NCBI GenBank assembly: GCA_963802765.1
Contig: CAWDJZ010000006.1
Span: 310,001-374,000, forward strand
Origin: Gaiellasilicea sp963802765
Lineage (GTDB): Bacteria; Actinomycetota; Thermoleophilia; Gaiellales; Gaiellaceae
Direction: 5' to 3'
DNA: 64,000 bases
Of this stretch, positions 41,090 through 49,999 are shown piece after piece. The position numbers and the translations under genes were made by a program. The notes below the pieces were generated by a model. That model was not told where the DNA came from. It searched no databases and saw only the letters and a program-made list of their open reading frames with translations. Numbering within the stretch: position 1 is the first letter of the stretch; the number at the start of each line of letters is the position of its first letter.

Positions 41090-41725
41090 TCAGATCAGGC
41101 GGCGCTCCGCGGCCCAGCGGGTCAGCTCGTGCCGGCTCGAGAGCTGGAGCTTGCGCAGGACGGCGGAGACGTGGCTCTCGACGGTCTTCACCGAGAGGTG
41201 GAGGCGGGCGGCGATCTCCTTGTAGCGGTAGCCCCGCGCGATCAGCTGCAGCACCTCCCGCTCGCGTGCGGTCAGCGTGTCGAGCTCGGGGTCGACCGGC
41301 GGGGTTCCCGAGCGGAAGGCGTCGAGCACGAAGCCGGCGAGCCTGGGGGAGAAGACCGCGTCGCCGCCGGCGACCCGGTTCACCGCGTCGACGAGCTCGG
41401 GGCCCGAGATCGTCTTGGTGACGTACCCGCGGGCTCCGGCGCGGATCACGTCGATCACGTCCTCGGCGGCGTCCGAGACCGAGAGGGCGAGGAAGCGCAC
41501 GCCCGGGCGCTCGGGCGCCACCTGGGCGATCACGGCGTGGCCGCCGCCGTCGGGCAGATGGACGTCGAGCAGGACGACGTCGGGGTCGAGCTCCCGGATG
41601 AGCGGCACCGCCTCGGCGACGGAGCCCGCCTCGCCGACGATCTCGACGGCGTCGCCCAGTTCGCTGCGCACGCCGGCACGGAAAAGGTCGTGATCGTCGA
41701 CGATCACGACGCGGCTCGTGGTCAT
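41090..41725 (-). CDS. NarL/LuxR-family response regulator
   Basis: 211 residues. Receiver domain with acidic pocket VVIVDDHDLFRAG, phospho-acceptor Asp in VVLLDVHLPDGGG (about residue 54) and Lys in RGYVTKTISG. The C-terminal LuxR helix-turn-helix is LTAREREVLQLIARGYRYKE and LHLSVKTVESHVS. ATG at 41725 overlaps the sensor kinase stop, so it is the partner of that kinase. Three-gene operon with PspC-type proteins suggests a response to envelope stress. Confidence 0.94.
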   Translation of the reverse strand: MTTSRVVIVDDHDLFRAGVRSELGDAVEIVGEAGSVAEAVPLIRELDPDVVLLDVHLPDGGGHAVIAQVAPERPGVRFLALSVSDAAEDVIDVIRAGARGYVTKTISGPELVDAVNRVAGGDAVFSPRLAGFVLDAFRSGTPPVDPELDTLTAREREVLQLIARGYRYKEIAARLHLSVKTVESHVSAVLRKLQLSSRHELTRWAAERRLI

Positions 41726-42831
41726 GAGGCCCTCGGCAACCGCAGCTCGACTTCGGTTCCGGCTTCCGTGGAGGTCAGCTCCGCCGTGCCGCCGGCCCGG
41801 GTCATCCGGCCGCGGATCGACTCGGCGATCCCGTGTGCGTCACGTGAGACCGCGTCGGGATCGAAGCCGGAGCCGCGGTCGCGGACGTAGACGGCGATCT
41901 CCTCCTCGCCCACGTCGACAAAGATGGAGACCTCGTCCGCGCCCGAGTGCCTGGCCGCGTTCGCCATCGCCTCCCGCGCGGCGAGGACGAGCGCCTCGAC
42001 CTGTTCGTCGAGCGGGACGTCGCCGGTGCGGACGAGCTCGACCGGGACGCCGTGCAGCTCCTCGACCTCCGCCGCGGCCGTCTCGATCGCGGACGAAAGA
42101 CTGTTCTCCGCCGTCGCTGCATCCGGATAGAGCCACCCGCGCAGCTCGCGCTCCTGCCGGCGCGCCAGGGCGGCGACGCGGCGAGGATCGCCCGACTCGC
42201 GCTGGACGAGTGCGAGCGTCTGCAGGACGGAGTCGTGTACGCGCGCGGCCATCTCGGCCCGCTCCTCCGAGCGGATCCGGGCGGTGCGCTCGGCATCGCG
42301 CTCCGCCGCGAGCCGCCAGGCCCAGGGGCCCAGCACGAGCAGGAGCGCGATCGCGACGCCGCTCGACTCGAGCACGGTGTCGCGCTCGCCGCCTCCCGAG
42401 TTGCGGTCGATGAACACGATCACGCCGAGCGCCACCAGCGTCAGCCCCGCGATGACCTCGGCGCGGCGCGGCCGCCGGACGAGCACGATCCCGACGCCGC
42501 AGAGGGCTGCGGGCCACACGAGCGAGTCGGACAGTCCGAGCCCACGAACAGCGAGCGCGGCGGCGAGCGCCAGCACGACGAACCCGAGCAGGCGCCGCCG
42601 GGACGACGGCGGCGGGCCGTCCTCTGGCGCGAGGGCGAGCCAGGCGCCCGCGTAGGCGACGATGCCCGCGCCGCTTGCGAAGGCGAGCAGGGCGAAGGTG
42701 AGGCGAACGAGCGTGACGTCGACGTCGAGGCTCTTGGCGATCCCGGCGCAGACACCGGCAAGCGCGCCTTCGCCCTCCGCGCGGCGGAGCCGCGGGAGGG
42801 CGAGAGGGAGGCGGTAGGAGCTCGTTGTCAC
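41722..42831 (-). CDS. Sensor histidine kinase with N-terminal PspC domain
   Basis: 369 residues. Residues 20-75 are a PspC domain (GALAGVCAGIAKSLDVDVTL, then a membrane helix), followed by further membrane helices to about 180. A HisKA_3-type dimerisation segment carries the phospho-acceptor His in AARVHDSVLQTLALVQ (about residue 199), and a HATPase domain ends the protein (EAMANAARHSG, YVRDRGSGFDPD). GTG start overlaps the upstream PspC gene. PspC here probably acts as the membrane-stress input. Confidence 0.92.
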   Translation of the reverse strand: MTTSSYRLPLALPRLRRAEGEGALAGVCAGIAKSLDVDVTLVRLTFALLAFASGAGIVAYAGAWLALAPEDGPPPSSRRRLLGFVVLALAAALAVRGLGLSDSLVWPAALCGVGIVLVRRPRRAEVIAGLTLVALGVIVFIDRNSGGGERDTVLESSGVAIALLLVLGPWAWRLAAERDAERTARIRSEERAEMAARVHDSVLQTLALVQRESGDPRRVAALARRQERELRGWLYPDAATAENSLSSAIETAAAEVEELHGVPVELVRTGDVPLDEQVEALVLAAREAMANAARHSGADEVSIFVDVGEEEIAVYVRDRGSGFDPDAVSRDAHGIAESIRGRMTRAGGTAELTSTEAGTEVELRLPRAS

Positions 42832-43925
42832 TCGCGCCGCACCTCGAGGTTGCCGATCGCCACATCAGCCTCGAGCGCCAGCACGGGTGAGTCCGCCGTT
42901 GCACCGGGCTCGACGACGCGCGCATGCGCACCTGCTCCGTCGTCCTCGCGGTCCAGCACGTCGACCCTGCCGAGGCCGGTGTGGGCGTCGATCACCAGCG
43001 CGGCGTCCGCGGGCACCGTCACGACAAGCTCCCCGATCCCGACCTTTGCATCGACCCGGGTCGTCCCTGCCGGGAGGTGGGCGTCGGCAAGGTCGAGCGT
43101 GAAGTCGCCGATCCCGAGCTCGTACTCGCGCTCGATGGAGCTCGCGGTGAGCGGATGCTCGTTTCGGTCGCCGATGCCGGACGAGAAGCTGACGGGGGAG
43201 GTGGCTGCGATGGCGAAGGCGATCAGGAGCAGGAGGCCAAGGAAGATCAGGCCCCCGACTCGACGTCCCAGCTGGAAGCCGACGACGACCCCCGCGCCGA
43301 CGACCGCGACGGCGGCGGCCAGCAGGACGGACACGTCGACGTCGTACACATCGAGCACGGCGAGAAGCCCGAAGAAGCCGGCGGCGATGAGGAGCGCTCC
43401 GGCGACGGGCGGAAAGAACGACGCCTTTCGTTCGCGGCGAGGCGGTGGAGGAGAGCCCTCCGTCGCCTCGCCGGCATGTGTGACGGCCGATCGCGGCCGT
43501 TCGTCCCGGTCGATCACGTATGCCCAGACGAGGGCGCCGCCGACGATCGCCGCCGCGAGCCAGAGGTTGCCCGGCCCCGACCAGAAGTCCACCTCGGAGA
43601 ACGTCAATACGGCGATCACTGCGAGAACACCGAGACCCAGCAGCAGCCACGGCCGCTCGCGGTGATCGCGCAGAAACTCGACCGCCGTCGACTCGTCGCG
43701 GTCCTCGCTCGGCATCACGAGCCATGCGGCGAGGTAGAGCAAGACTCCGGTGCCGCCGACGAAGGCGAGCGCCCCGAAGGCGATGCGGTAGACGAGCGGG
43801 TTGACGTCGAAGTAGCGCCCCAGCCCGGCGGCGACGCCGCCGAGCCAGCGGCCGTCGCGGACACGGACGAGCCGCCGGGGCGGCGCCTCGTCGATGCTGG
43901 GAGTGTCATGGGTTATGTCGGACAT
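42828..43925 (-). CDS. PspC-domain membrane protein with LiaF/toastrack-like C-terminus
   Basis: 365 residues. PspC domain at 20-80 (GRWLGGVAAGLGRYFDVNPL), several transmembrane helices between 95 and 265, and a C-terminal beta-rich domain of about 100 residues with regularly spaced strands (YELGIGDFTLDLADAHLPAG, RVDAKVGIGELVVTVPADAA, EADVAIGNLEV), as in LiaF/toastrack proteins. ATG start with GAGGAGG site; an in-frame start 57 bases upstream exists but has no such site. Likely a modulator of the adjacent kinase and regulator. Confidence 0.85.
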   Translation of the reverse strand: MSDITHDTPSIDEAPPRRLVRVRDGRWLGGVAAGLGRYFDVNPLVYRIAFGALAFVGGTGVLLYLAAWLVMPSEDRDESTAVEFLRDHRERPWLLLGLGVLAVIAVLTFSEVDFWSGPGNLWLAAAIVGGALVWAYVIDRDERPRSAVTHAGEATEGSPPPPRRERKASFFPPVAGALLIAAGFFGLLAVLDVYDVDVSVLLAAAVAVVGAGVVVGFQLGRRVGGLIFLGLLLLIAFAIAATSPVSFSSGIGDRNEHPLTASSIEREYELGIGDFTLDLADAHLPAGTTRVDAKVGIGELVVTVPADAALVIDAHTGLGRVDVLDREDDGAGAHARVVEPGATADSPVLALEADVAIGNLEVRRE

Positions 43926-44063
43926 GCGAGCCTCCTCGGATGATCCCCCACAGCCTTGCTCGCGCGGGGTCGCGGGCACCATCCGGCATCACCCTGAGCA
44001 ATCCCTGATCTTCCCCGGAGACGGCGAGCCGGTTGAGAGATCCTCCGCGCTGGCTTACGGTGT

Positions 44064-46106
44064 TTGCCGAGGCACTTGAGCAGCGGCGCGCTAGACCTGG
44101 CGGAACGGCCCCTACGGCTCTTGAAGCCGTTGTCACCGCACGGCGCTCGCACCCTCTGGGCACGCGTCGTGCTCGGGCTCGGCGTCGTGACCGCTTATGT
44201 CGGCTCGGCGAAGCTCGGGCTCGCGCTTTCCGTCGAGCACGGCGTGATCACGCCGGTGTGGGCGCCGACCGGCATCGCGCTCGCGGCGCTCGTCCTCTTC
44301 GGGCGCAGCCTCTGGCCGGCGGTCGCAGTCGGCGCGCTGATCGCGAACACGACGAGCGGCGCCTCGCCGCTCGAGGCGGCGGCGATCAGCGTCGGGAACA
44401 CGCTCGAGGCCGTCGTCGCGTACGAGCTCCTGTGCCGCGTCGGCTTCCGGCCGCAGCTCGGCCGTGTCCGGGACGTGCTCGCGCTCGTCGGCCTGGCGGC
44501 GGTCGTGAGCACGACGATCAGCGCCACGAACGGCGTCACGACCCTGTGGCTGTCCGGAGAGGTCGCTGCGGGCGACTACGCGTCGGCGTGGCTGCTCTGG
44601 TGGACCGGAGACGCGATGGGCGATCTCATCGTCGCGCCGCTCATCCTCGTCCTGGCGACGACGCCGCTCCGCCAGCTGCGGAGGCCGCACTGGCAAATCG
44701 AAGCAGGCAGCCTGCTGGCGCTCCTCGTGGCCGTGAGCACGCTCGTGTCGCTCGGCGGCTACTGGCGCTATCCGCATGTGATCTTCCCGCTGCTCATGTG
44801 GGCCACGCTCCGCTTCCGCCAGCCGGGCGCGGTCGTCGGCAGCTTCGTCGTGGCGGCGATCGCCGTCGCGGGCGGCGTGGCGGGCACGAGCCCGATCACG
44901 GATGCGAGCACGACGGAGGTCGTTCAGATCCTCGAGGGTCTGCTCGCCTCCGTGACGATCAGCATGCTGATCCTGGGCGCGGTGCTCACCGAGCGCGTGA
45001 CCGTCGAGAACCGCCTCGAGCGAGCCCGGGCCCGCCTTGCGGAGGCGCAAGAGGTGGCGCGCATCGGCAGCTGGGTGTGGAACGTGGAAGCCGATCGCGT
45101 CGTCTGGTCGGACGAGCTCTACCGGCTCCACGGGCTCGAGCCGCAGTCTGTCGAGCTCAGCTACGAGAGCTTTCTCGCCCGCGTTCACGCCGACGACCGC
45201 GAGCGCGTTGACTCTGCGGTGAGACGGGCGCTCGAGCAGCGAGCTCCGTTCGCGCTGGAGTACCGCGCCGTCCTGCCTGACGACAGCCCGCGCTGGCTGC
45301 ACAGCCGTGGACGCCCGGTCACCGACGGCACGGGCGACTCCCAGCGCATGGTCGGCACCTGCCAGGACGTCACCGAGCGGCGGCGCGTCGACGAGCTCCG
45401 CGACTCGATTCTCTCGACGATCTCGCACGAGCTGCGTACACCGCTGACCAGCATCCTCGGCTTCTCGCTCACGCTGGAGGAGCGGGCCGACGAGCTGCCC
45501 GAGGACGTGCGCGCTCGGATCTACTCGCACCTGAGCGCCCAGTCACGCCGGCTTGACGGACTGCTCTCCGATCTCCTCGACGCCGATCGCCTCCGTCACG
45601 GTTCTCTGGAGCCCACATTCAGGCGCGTGGACGTCGGGCGGCTCGTCGCCGACGTCGTCGCGCGCATGCTGTCGGGGCCTGAATCCGACGGGCGCTCCAT
45701 CCACGTCGAGGCCTCGTCGGCGGATGCCGAGGTCGACCCGCCGAAGGTGGAGCGGATCGTCGAGAACCTGCTCGCCAACGCGGTCAAGTACACGCCCGCC
45801 GGCACTCCCATCGATGTCCGGGTCGAGGCACTCGACGGCAATGTCCTGATCGCCGTCGACGACCGCGGGTCGGGCGTCGAGGCCGACAAGCGCGAGAGCA
45901 TCTTCGAGCTCTTCGACCGCGGTGACGCGGATCCACGGGTTGGCGGCACCGGCATCGGGCTGGCGCTGGTCGCACGGTTCAGCGAGCTCCACGGGGGCCG
46001 TGCGTGGGTCGAGCCGAACCCTGAAGGAGGCTCGTCGTTCCGCGTTCTCCTCCCGGCGGCACGGCTGCGGGAAGAGGACGGCGATCGGCCGCTAGAAGAG
46101 GCCTAG
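44064..46106 (+). CDS. MASE1-PAS histidine kinase
   Basis: 680 residues. A MASE1-type membrane sensor spans about 35-310 (many hydrophobic helices, VEHGVITPVWAPTGIALAAL, WWTGDAMGDLIVAPL). Then follow a PAS domain at 325-437 (ARIGSWVWNVEADRVVWSDE), HisKA with the His in ISHELRTPLTSILG (about residue 454) and HATPase (NLLANAVKYTP, VDDRGSGVEADKRESIFELF, GGTGIGLALVARFS). TTG at 44064 is the likely start, but it is weak. No response regulator is adjacent on the same strand; divergent from the PspC operon. Confidence 0.9.
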   Translation: MPRHLSSGALDLAERPLRLLKPLSPHGARTLWARVVLGLGVVTAYVGSAKLGLALSVEHGVITPVWAPTGIALAALVLFGRSLWPAVAVGALIANTTSGASPLEAAAISVGNTLEAVVAYELLCRVGFRPQLGRVRDVLALVGLAAVVSTTISATNGVTTLWLSGEVAAGDYASAWLLWWTGDAMGDLIVAPLILVLATTPLRQLRRPHWQIEAGSLLALLVAVSTLVSLGGYWRYPHVIFPLLMWATLRFRQPGAVVGSFVVAAIAVAGGVAGTSPITDASTTEVVQILEGLLASVTISMLILGAVLTERVTVENRLERARARLAEAQEVARIGSWVWNVEADRVVWSDELYRLHGLEPQSVELSYESFLARVHADDRERVDSAVRRALEQRAPFALEYRAVLPDDSPRWLHSRGRPVTDGTGDSQRMVGTCQDVTERRRVDELRDSILSTISHELRTPLTSILGFSLTLEERADELPEDVRARIYSHLSAQSRRLDGLLSDLLDADRLRHGSLEPTFRRVDVGRLVADVVARMLSGPESDGRSIHVEASSADAEVDPPKVERIVENLLANAVKYTPAGTPIDVRVEALDGNVLIAVDDRGSGVEADKRESIFELFDRGDADPRVGGTGIGLALVARFSELHGGRAWVEPNPEGGSSFRVLLPAARLREEDGDRPLEEA

Positions 46107-46492
46107 TCGGACCACCAGCCCGGCACCATCTCCGCGTCACGGGGATCGGTGCCGGCCCCGAACGCGAGGTACTCGGCGCCGTCCGGGCCGGCCTCCATGT
46201 TCCGCATCGTGTCCTTCCCGATCCGGACGGCGTCCCACGGCCGGAGCTCGACGATCTCGTCCTCGATCTTGATACGGGCGCTGCCCGAGACGAGCACGTA
46301 GACCTCCTCCTGCTGCGGGTGCTTGTGCCCGAACGGGATGCGGAAATTCGGTGCGAGGGTGAAGAGGCTGAGACCGAGCGTCTCGCCCTCGATCGGCCCA
46401 CGCGCGAAACGCGCCTCCATCTCGTCCGGCATCTCGAACTTCGGCGCGGCGTTCTCGACCTCTTTGAGGTTGTACTTCGTGTAGTCGCTCAT
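46103..46492 (-). CDS. Cupin-domain protein
   Basis: 129-residue cupin. Motif 1 is FGHKHPQQEEVYVLVSG (two His, Glu), motif 2 is ELRPWDAVRIGKDTMRNMEA with the His replaced. ATG start at 46492 preceded by a region open in frame further up, but this ATG fits the domain. Its stop overlaps the convergent kinase stop. Function unknown. Confidence 0.82.
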   Translation of the reverse strand: MSDYTKYNLKEVENAAPKFEMPDEMEARFARGPIEGETLGLSLFTLAPNFRIPFGHKHPQQEEVYVLVSGSARIKIEDEIVELRPWDAVRIGKDTMRNMEAGPDGAEYLAFGAGTDPRDAEMVPGWWSD

Positions 46493-46500
46493 GCTGACGG

Positions 46501-47520
46501 CTATGCCCGCTCGAGCAGGTTTTCCACCGTCGGATCGTCTGCGCGCCGGGCGGGCCGAACCTCCTGCCACGTGCACTGGTGCGGTTCCTTGTCGTCGCGG
46601 AAACGGATCAGCTTCGTCCCGTGCCGGAAGCGGTTGCCCTGCACCTTGTCGTACCGCACCTCCGCGACGAGCTCGTGGCGGAGCGCCGTTTCTTCGAGGC
46701 CGTCGGTGCCCCAGCGGTTCGGCTCCGAGAAGCGCCGGGCGGAGCTCTCGTCGAGCAGCGGCAGCACCCGCGCGGCGATCTCGTCGTGGTTGCGCGCGCC
46801 GATCGCCGCCGAGCCGACGTAGTCGACCTCGCCGTCGTCGCGGTAGAGGCCCAGCAGCAGCGTCGCGAGCCGCTCCGGCCGCTGCTTCCAGCGGACGCCG
46901 ATGACGACGCAGTCGGCGGTCTTGTGCTCCTTCACCTTGACGACCGCCTCGCGCGAGCCGGGCAGGTAAGCGACTCCCAGGCGCTTCGCGATGACGCCGT
47001 CGAGCCCGGTTGCCTCGAAGCGGTCAAGCCACGCCGTCGCCGCGTCGAGCTCCGTCGTCGCGGGCGAGATCCAGAAGCCCTCGCCGTGCCGGAGCAGCTC
47101 GGCGCGCCGCTCCTCGAGCGGGCGCTCGTGCACCGGCTGGCCGTCCCAGAGGAGCAGGTCGAAGGCGATGAAGATCGCCGGGATCTCGGCCGCCAGCTTC
47201 CGCACTCTGCTCTCGGCGGGGTGGAGCCTGGTCTGCATCGAGTCGAACTCGAGCACGCCGTCCCGAGCGATCACGATCTCGCCGTCGAGCGCCGAGTGCG
47301 GCGGGAGCAGCTCGCCGAGCGGCGCGAGCTCCGGGAAATAGCGCAGCAGCGGCCGCGCGTTGCGCGACCAGAGTGCGAGCTCGCCGCCGTCGTTCTCGAG
47401 CACGCCGCGAAACCCGTCCCACTTCGGCTCGTACTGCCAGCCCTCGCCGGCGGGAAGCTCGCGGACGAGCTGGGCCTCCATGGGTGGGAATGGGACGTTC
47501 GGGCCGGGCACCGTCTGCAA
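46501..47520 (-). CDS. ATP-dependent DNA ligase (LigC/LigD ligase-domain type)
   Basis: 339 residues. The adenylation motif with the AMP-accepting Lys is WQYEPKWDGFRGVLE (about residue 34). Further nucleotidyltransferase motifs are HSALDGEIVIARDG, IFIAFDLLLWDGQPV, GLDGVIAKRLGVAYLPGSR and VKVKEHKTADCVVIG; an OB-fold C-terminus follows. Seals nicks or end-joined breaks. TTG at 47520 gives the usual N-terminus (VPGPNVPFPPMEAQLV); other in-frame starts exist. It may work with the stand-alone LigD-type polymerase at 40 kb. Confidence 0.92.
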   Translation of the reverse strand: MQTVPGPNVPFPPMEAQLVRELPAGEGWQYEPKWDGFRGVLENDGGELALWSRNARPLLRYFPELAPLGELLPPHSALDGEIVIARDGVLEFDSMQTRLHPAESRVRKLAAEIPAIFIAFDLLLWDGQPVHERPLEERRAELLRHGEGFWISPATTELDAATAWLDRFEATGLDGVIAKRLGVAYLPGSREAVVKVKEHKTADCVVIGVRWKQRPERLATLLLGLYRDDGEVDYVGSAAIGARNHDEIAARVLPLLDESSARRFSEPNRWGTDGLEETALRHELVAEVRYDKVQGNRFRHGTKLIRFRDDKEPHQCTWQEVRPARRADDPTVENLLERA

Positions 47521-47530
47521 GGCTACTGGG

Positions 47531-47815
47531 ATGGGCGAGCTCGACGGGGAGTGGAACGTCCGCCGCGTGAGCGGGCTCTTGCCGCCGCTCTACGGCGTGC
47601 ACAAGCACATCGACGGAGCGCAGGGCGCGACGGTGCTCGGGCCGGCGAAGGCCTCGTTCGACGTCGTCGGCCGGGAGCTCCGCTACCGCGGCTTCTGGCG
47701 CGGCCTGGTCGACGTGGTCGAGCCGGAGGGGACCGGCTGGCGGGGTGTGGCCCGTTACCGCGGCCGAGTGCTCGGACGGTTCGCGATGAGTCCTGTCACT
47801 TCAGCCAGGGGCTGA
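47531..47815 (+). CDS. Small conserved-type hypothetical protein
   Basis: 94 residues without signal or membrane segment. NVRRVSGLLPPLYGVHKHI, then KASFDVVGRELRYRGFWRGL and YRGRVLGRFAM suggest a small beta-barrel. I recall similar short proteins in actinobacteria but cannot name a family. ATG start, divergent from the ligase by 10 bases; the 3' end overlaps the convergent thioredoxin-like gene by 20 bases. Confidence 0.6.
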   Translation: MGELDGEWNVRRVSGLLPPLYGVHKHIDGAQGATVLGPAKASFDVVGRELRYRGFWRGLVDVVEPEGTGWRGVARYRGRVLGRFAMSPVTSARG

Positions 47816-48110
47816 GCAGCTCCTCGATCGCCTGGCAGCCGCGCGGCCGCTCGAGCCGGGCGTGCTCCTTCTTTCCTGCGACGACGACGAGGGTCGGTAC
47901 GCGGGAGATCCCGAAGCGCGAGACGAGGTCGGGTCGGTCGCCCTCGTCCACGACGAGGAGGCGGAAGGTGCCGTGGTTCTGGCGGCGCTGGAGGACCTGC
48001 GCGAGGAACCCCTCCACCCGACGGCACTCGCCGGACAGCGATGACGTGAAGAAGAGCAGCCGCGGCTTCCCGACCCGCTCACCGGCGACCGGTGTCTCGA
48101 CAGTCGCCAT
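47796..48110 (-). CDS. Thioredoxin-fold protein with a single active-site Cys
   Basis: 104 residues. The fold is recognisable from LLFFTSSLSGECRRVEGFLA (position of CxxC), FRLLVVDEGDRPDLVSRFGI and the cis-Pro loop SRVPTLVVVAGK. The CxxC is reduced to SGEC, leaving only the second Cys, so a monothiol or non-redox role is likely. ATG start. Confidence 0.8.
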   Translation of the reverse strand: MATVETPVAGERVGKPRLLFFTSSLSGECRRVEGFLAQVLQRRQNHGTFRLLVVDEGDRPDLVSRFGISRVPTLVVVAGKKEHARLERPRGCQAIEELLSPWLK

Positions 48111-48157
48111 GCTCCGGTCTTCCCCGTCCGCAGCCCATCGCTAACTACGATTGTCCG

Positions 48158-49388
48158 ATGAGGAGGGTGGCCGTGACGGGTCTGGGGGCGATCACGCCGA
48201 TCGGGCTCGACGCACCGTCCACCTGGCGGGCGGCCGTTGCCGGAGAGAGCGGGATCGGCTTCATCGAGACCTTTGACGCGAGCGAGTTCCCCGTCAGAAT
48301 CGCCGGCGAGGTCAAGGGCTTCGACCCGGCCACGGTGGCGCCGCCGAAGGAGGCCCGCCGGATGGACCGGAATGTCCTGCTCGCGCTCGGCGCGGCGCAG
48401 GAGGCATGGCGCGATTCCGGCGTGAACGGTCTCGACCCGGCCCGGGTCGGCATCGTCGTCGGCTCTGCGATCGGCGGGCTGCCCGGGATCGTGGAGCAGC
48501 ACGACGTGCTCCGCGAGCGCGGCGCGGACCGGGTCTCGCCCTTCTTCATTCCCGAGTGTGCTCGTCGACTCGGCCAGCGGCCAGATCGCGATCTCGCTCG
48601 GCCTGCGCGGGCCGAACTACGCGCCCGTGTCGGCGTGCGCGACCGGCTCGCACGCGGTGGGGGAGGGGGCCGAGCTGATCCGCCGAGGTGCGGCGGACGC
48701 CGTACTCGCCGGCGGTACGGAGTCGTGCATCCACCCGCTGATCCTGGCCGGCTTTTGTGCCATGCGCGGGCTGGTCGCAGAGGACGAGGACCCGGCGAAG
48801 GCATCGCGGCCGTTCGACGCGACGCGCGCCGGCTTCGTCATGTCGGAGGGGGCATGCATCCTCGTACTCGAGGAGCTCACCGCGGCGGTGGCGCGCGGAG
48901 CGCGGATCTATGCCGAGGTGCTCGGCTACGGCGCATCCAACGACGCGCACCACATGGCGCAGCCCGAGCCGGAGGCCGTCGGCGTGGCGGACATGATGCG
49001 CGCGGCGCTCGAACGGTCGGGTGTCGAGCCCGAGCGGGTCGGCTATGTCAACGCCCATGGCACGTCGACGCCGCTGGGTGACGCGGCCGAGACGCGCGCG
49101 ATCAAGCAGGTCTTCGGCGAGCACGCCTATGCGCTCGCGGTCTCCTCGACCAAGTCGGTCACCGGCCACTGCTTCGGCGCCGCCGGCGCGATCGAGGCGA
49201 TGATGTGCGTGCTCGCGCTGCACAATCAGCTGGTCCCGCCCACGATCAACTACCGAAACCCCGACCCGGAGTGCGATCTCGACTACGTCCCGAACGAGGC
49301 GCGGGAAGTCGAGCTCGACGTCGCGCTCTCGAACGCGATGGGTCTCGGCGGGCACAACGGCTGCGTCCTGCTCGCCCGCGCCGCGTGA
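48158..49388 (+). CDS. Beta-ketoacyl synthase II-like (FabF), frameshifted
   Basis: About 409 residues after correction. The N-terminus RRVAVTGLGAITPIGLDAPS and GIVVGSAIGGLPGI are in the first frame. From VLVDSASGQIAISLGLRGPN onward the next frame carries the catalytic Cys (VSACATGSHAVGEGAELI), and both His (VNAHGTSTPLGDAA and KSVTGHCFGAAGAIEAM). Removing one C of the CCC at 48551-48553 gives FFIPSVLVDSAS. Decarboxylative condensing enzyme of fatty acid or polyketide synthesis. No acyl carrier protein or other fab genes adjoin it. ATG start; the stop overlaps the following gene (GTGA). Confidence 0.88.
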
Positions 49389-49960
49389 GAGCGCTGCTCG
49401 TCGCCGCGGCCGCGTTGGCGCTCGCCGGCTGCGGCGGCTCCGACGAGCCCGACCCGGAGCTCGACGCGCGGCTCCTCGAGGCAGTGCGCGCGAACCAGGT
49501 CGACGAGGCGCGCGAGCTGATCGAGGAGGGCGCCGACGTCAACGTCAAGGACGGGACGGAGCAGAGCGCGTATCTCTACGCAACGAGCGAGGTCGGTCCC
49601 GATCCTGCCCTACTCGAGCTCACGCTCGCGAACGGCGCCGACGTCCAGGCGAAGGACAGCTACGACGGCACGGGTCTCATCCGCGCCGCGCATCGCGGCT
49701 ACCCCGAGATCGTGAAACGGCTGATCGACGCCGGCGTCGAGCTCGACCACGTCAACCGGCTCGGCTGGACGGCTCTGCTCGAGGCGATCATCCTCGGCGA
49801 CGGCGGCCGGAGCCACGTCGAGACCGTGCGGCTGCTCGTCGATGCGGGCGCGGACGTGAACCTCGCAGACGGTCCGGGAGTCACGCCGCTCGTGCACGCC
49901 GAGCGGGCCGGCTTCGACGAGATCGCCGCGATCCTCGTCGCCGCCGGCGCCGATCGCTAG
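49385..49960 (+). CDS. Ankyrin-repeat lipoprotein
   Basis: 191 residues. Lipoprotein signal RALLVAAAALALAGC with the Cys near residue 16, then about four ankyrin repeats (ARELIEEGADVNVKDGTEQS, LELTLANGADVQAKDSYDGT, VKRLIDAGVELDHVNRLGWT, VRLLVDAGADVNLADGPGVT). Exported protein-binding scaffold. GTG start overlaps the ketoacyl synthase stop, so the two are probably cotranscribed although no functional link is obvious. Confidence 0.88.
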   Translation: MRALLVAAAALALAGCGGSDEPDPELDARLLEAVRANQVDEARELIEEGADVNVKDGTEQSAYLYATSEVGPDPALLELTLANGADVQAKDSYDGTGLIRAAHRGYPEIVKRLIDAGVELDHVNRLGWTALLEAIILGDGGRSHVETVRLLVDAGADVNLADGPGVTPLVHAERAGFDEIAAILVAAGADR

Positions 49961-49999
49961 CGAACTCACTTCCCGTACAGCAACCCTCTCTCCTCGTTC

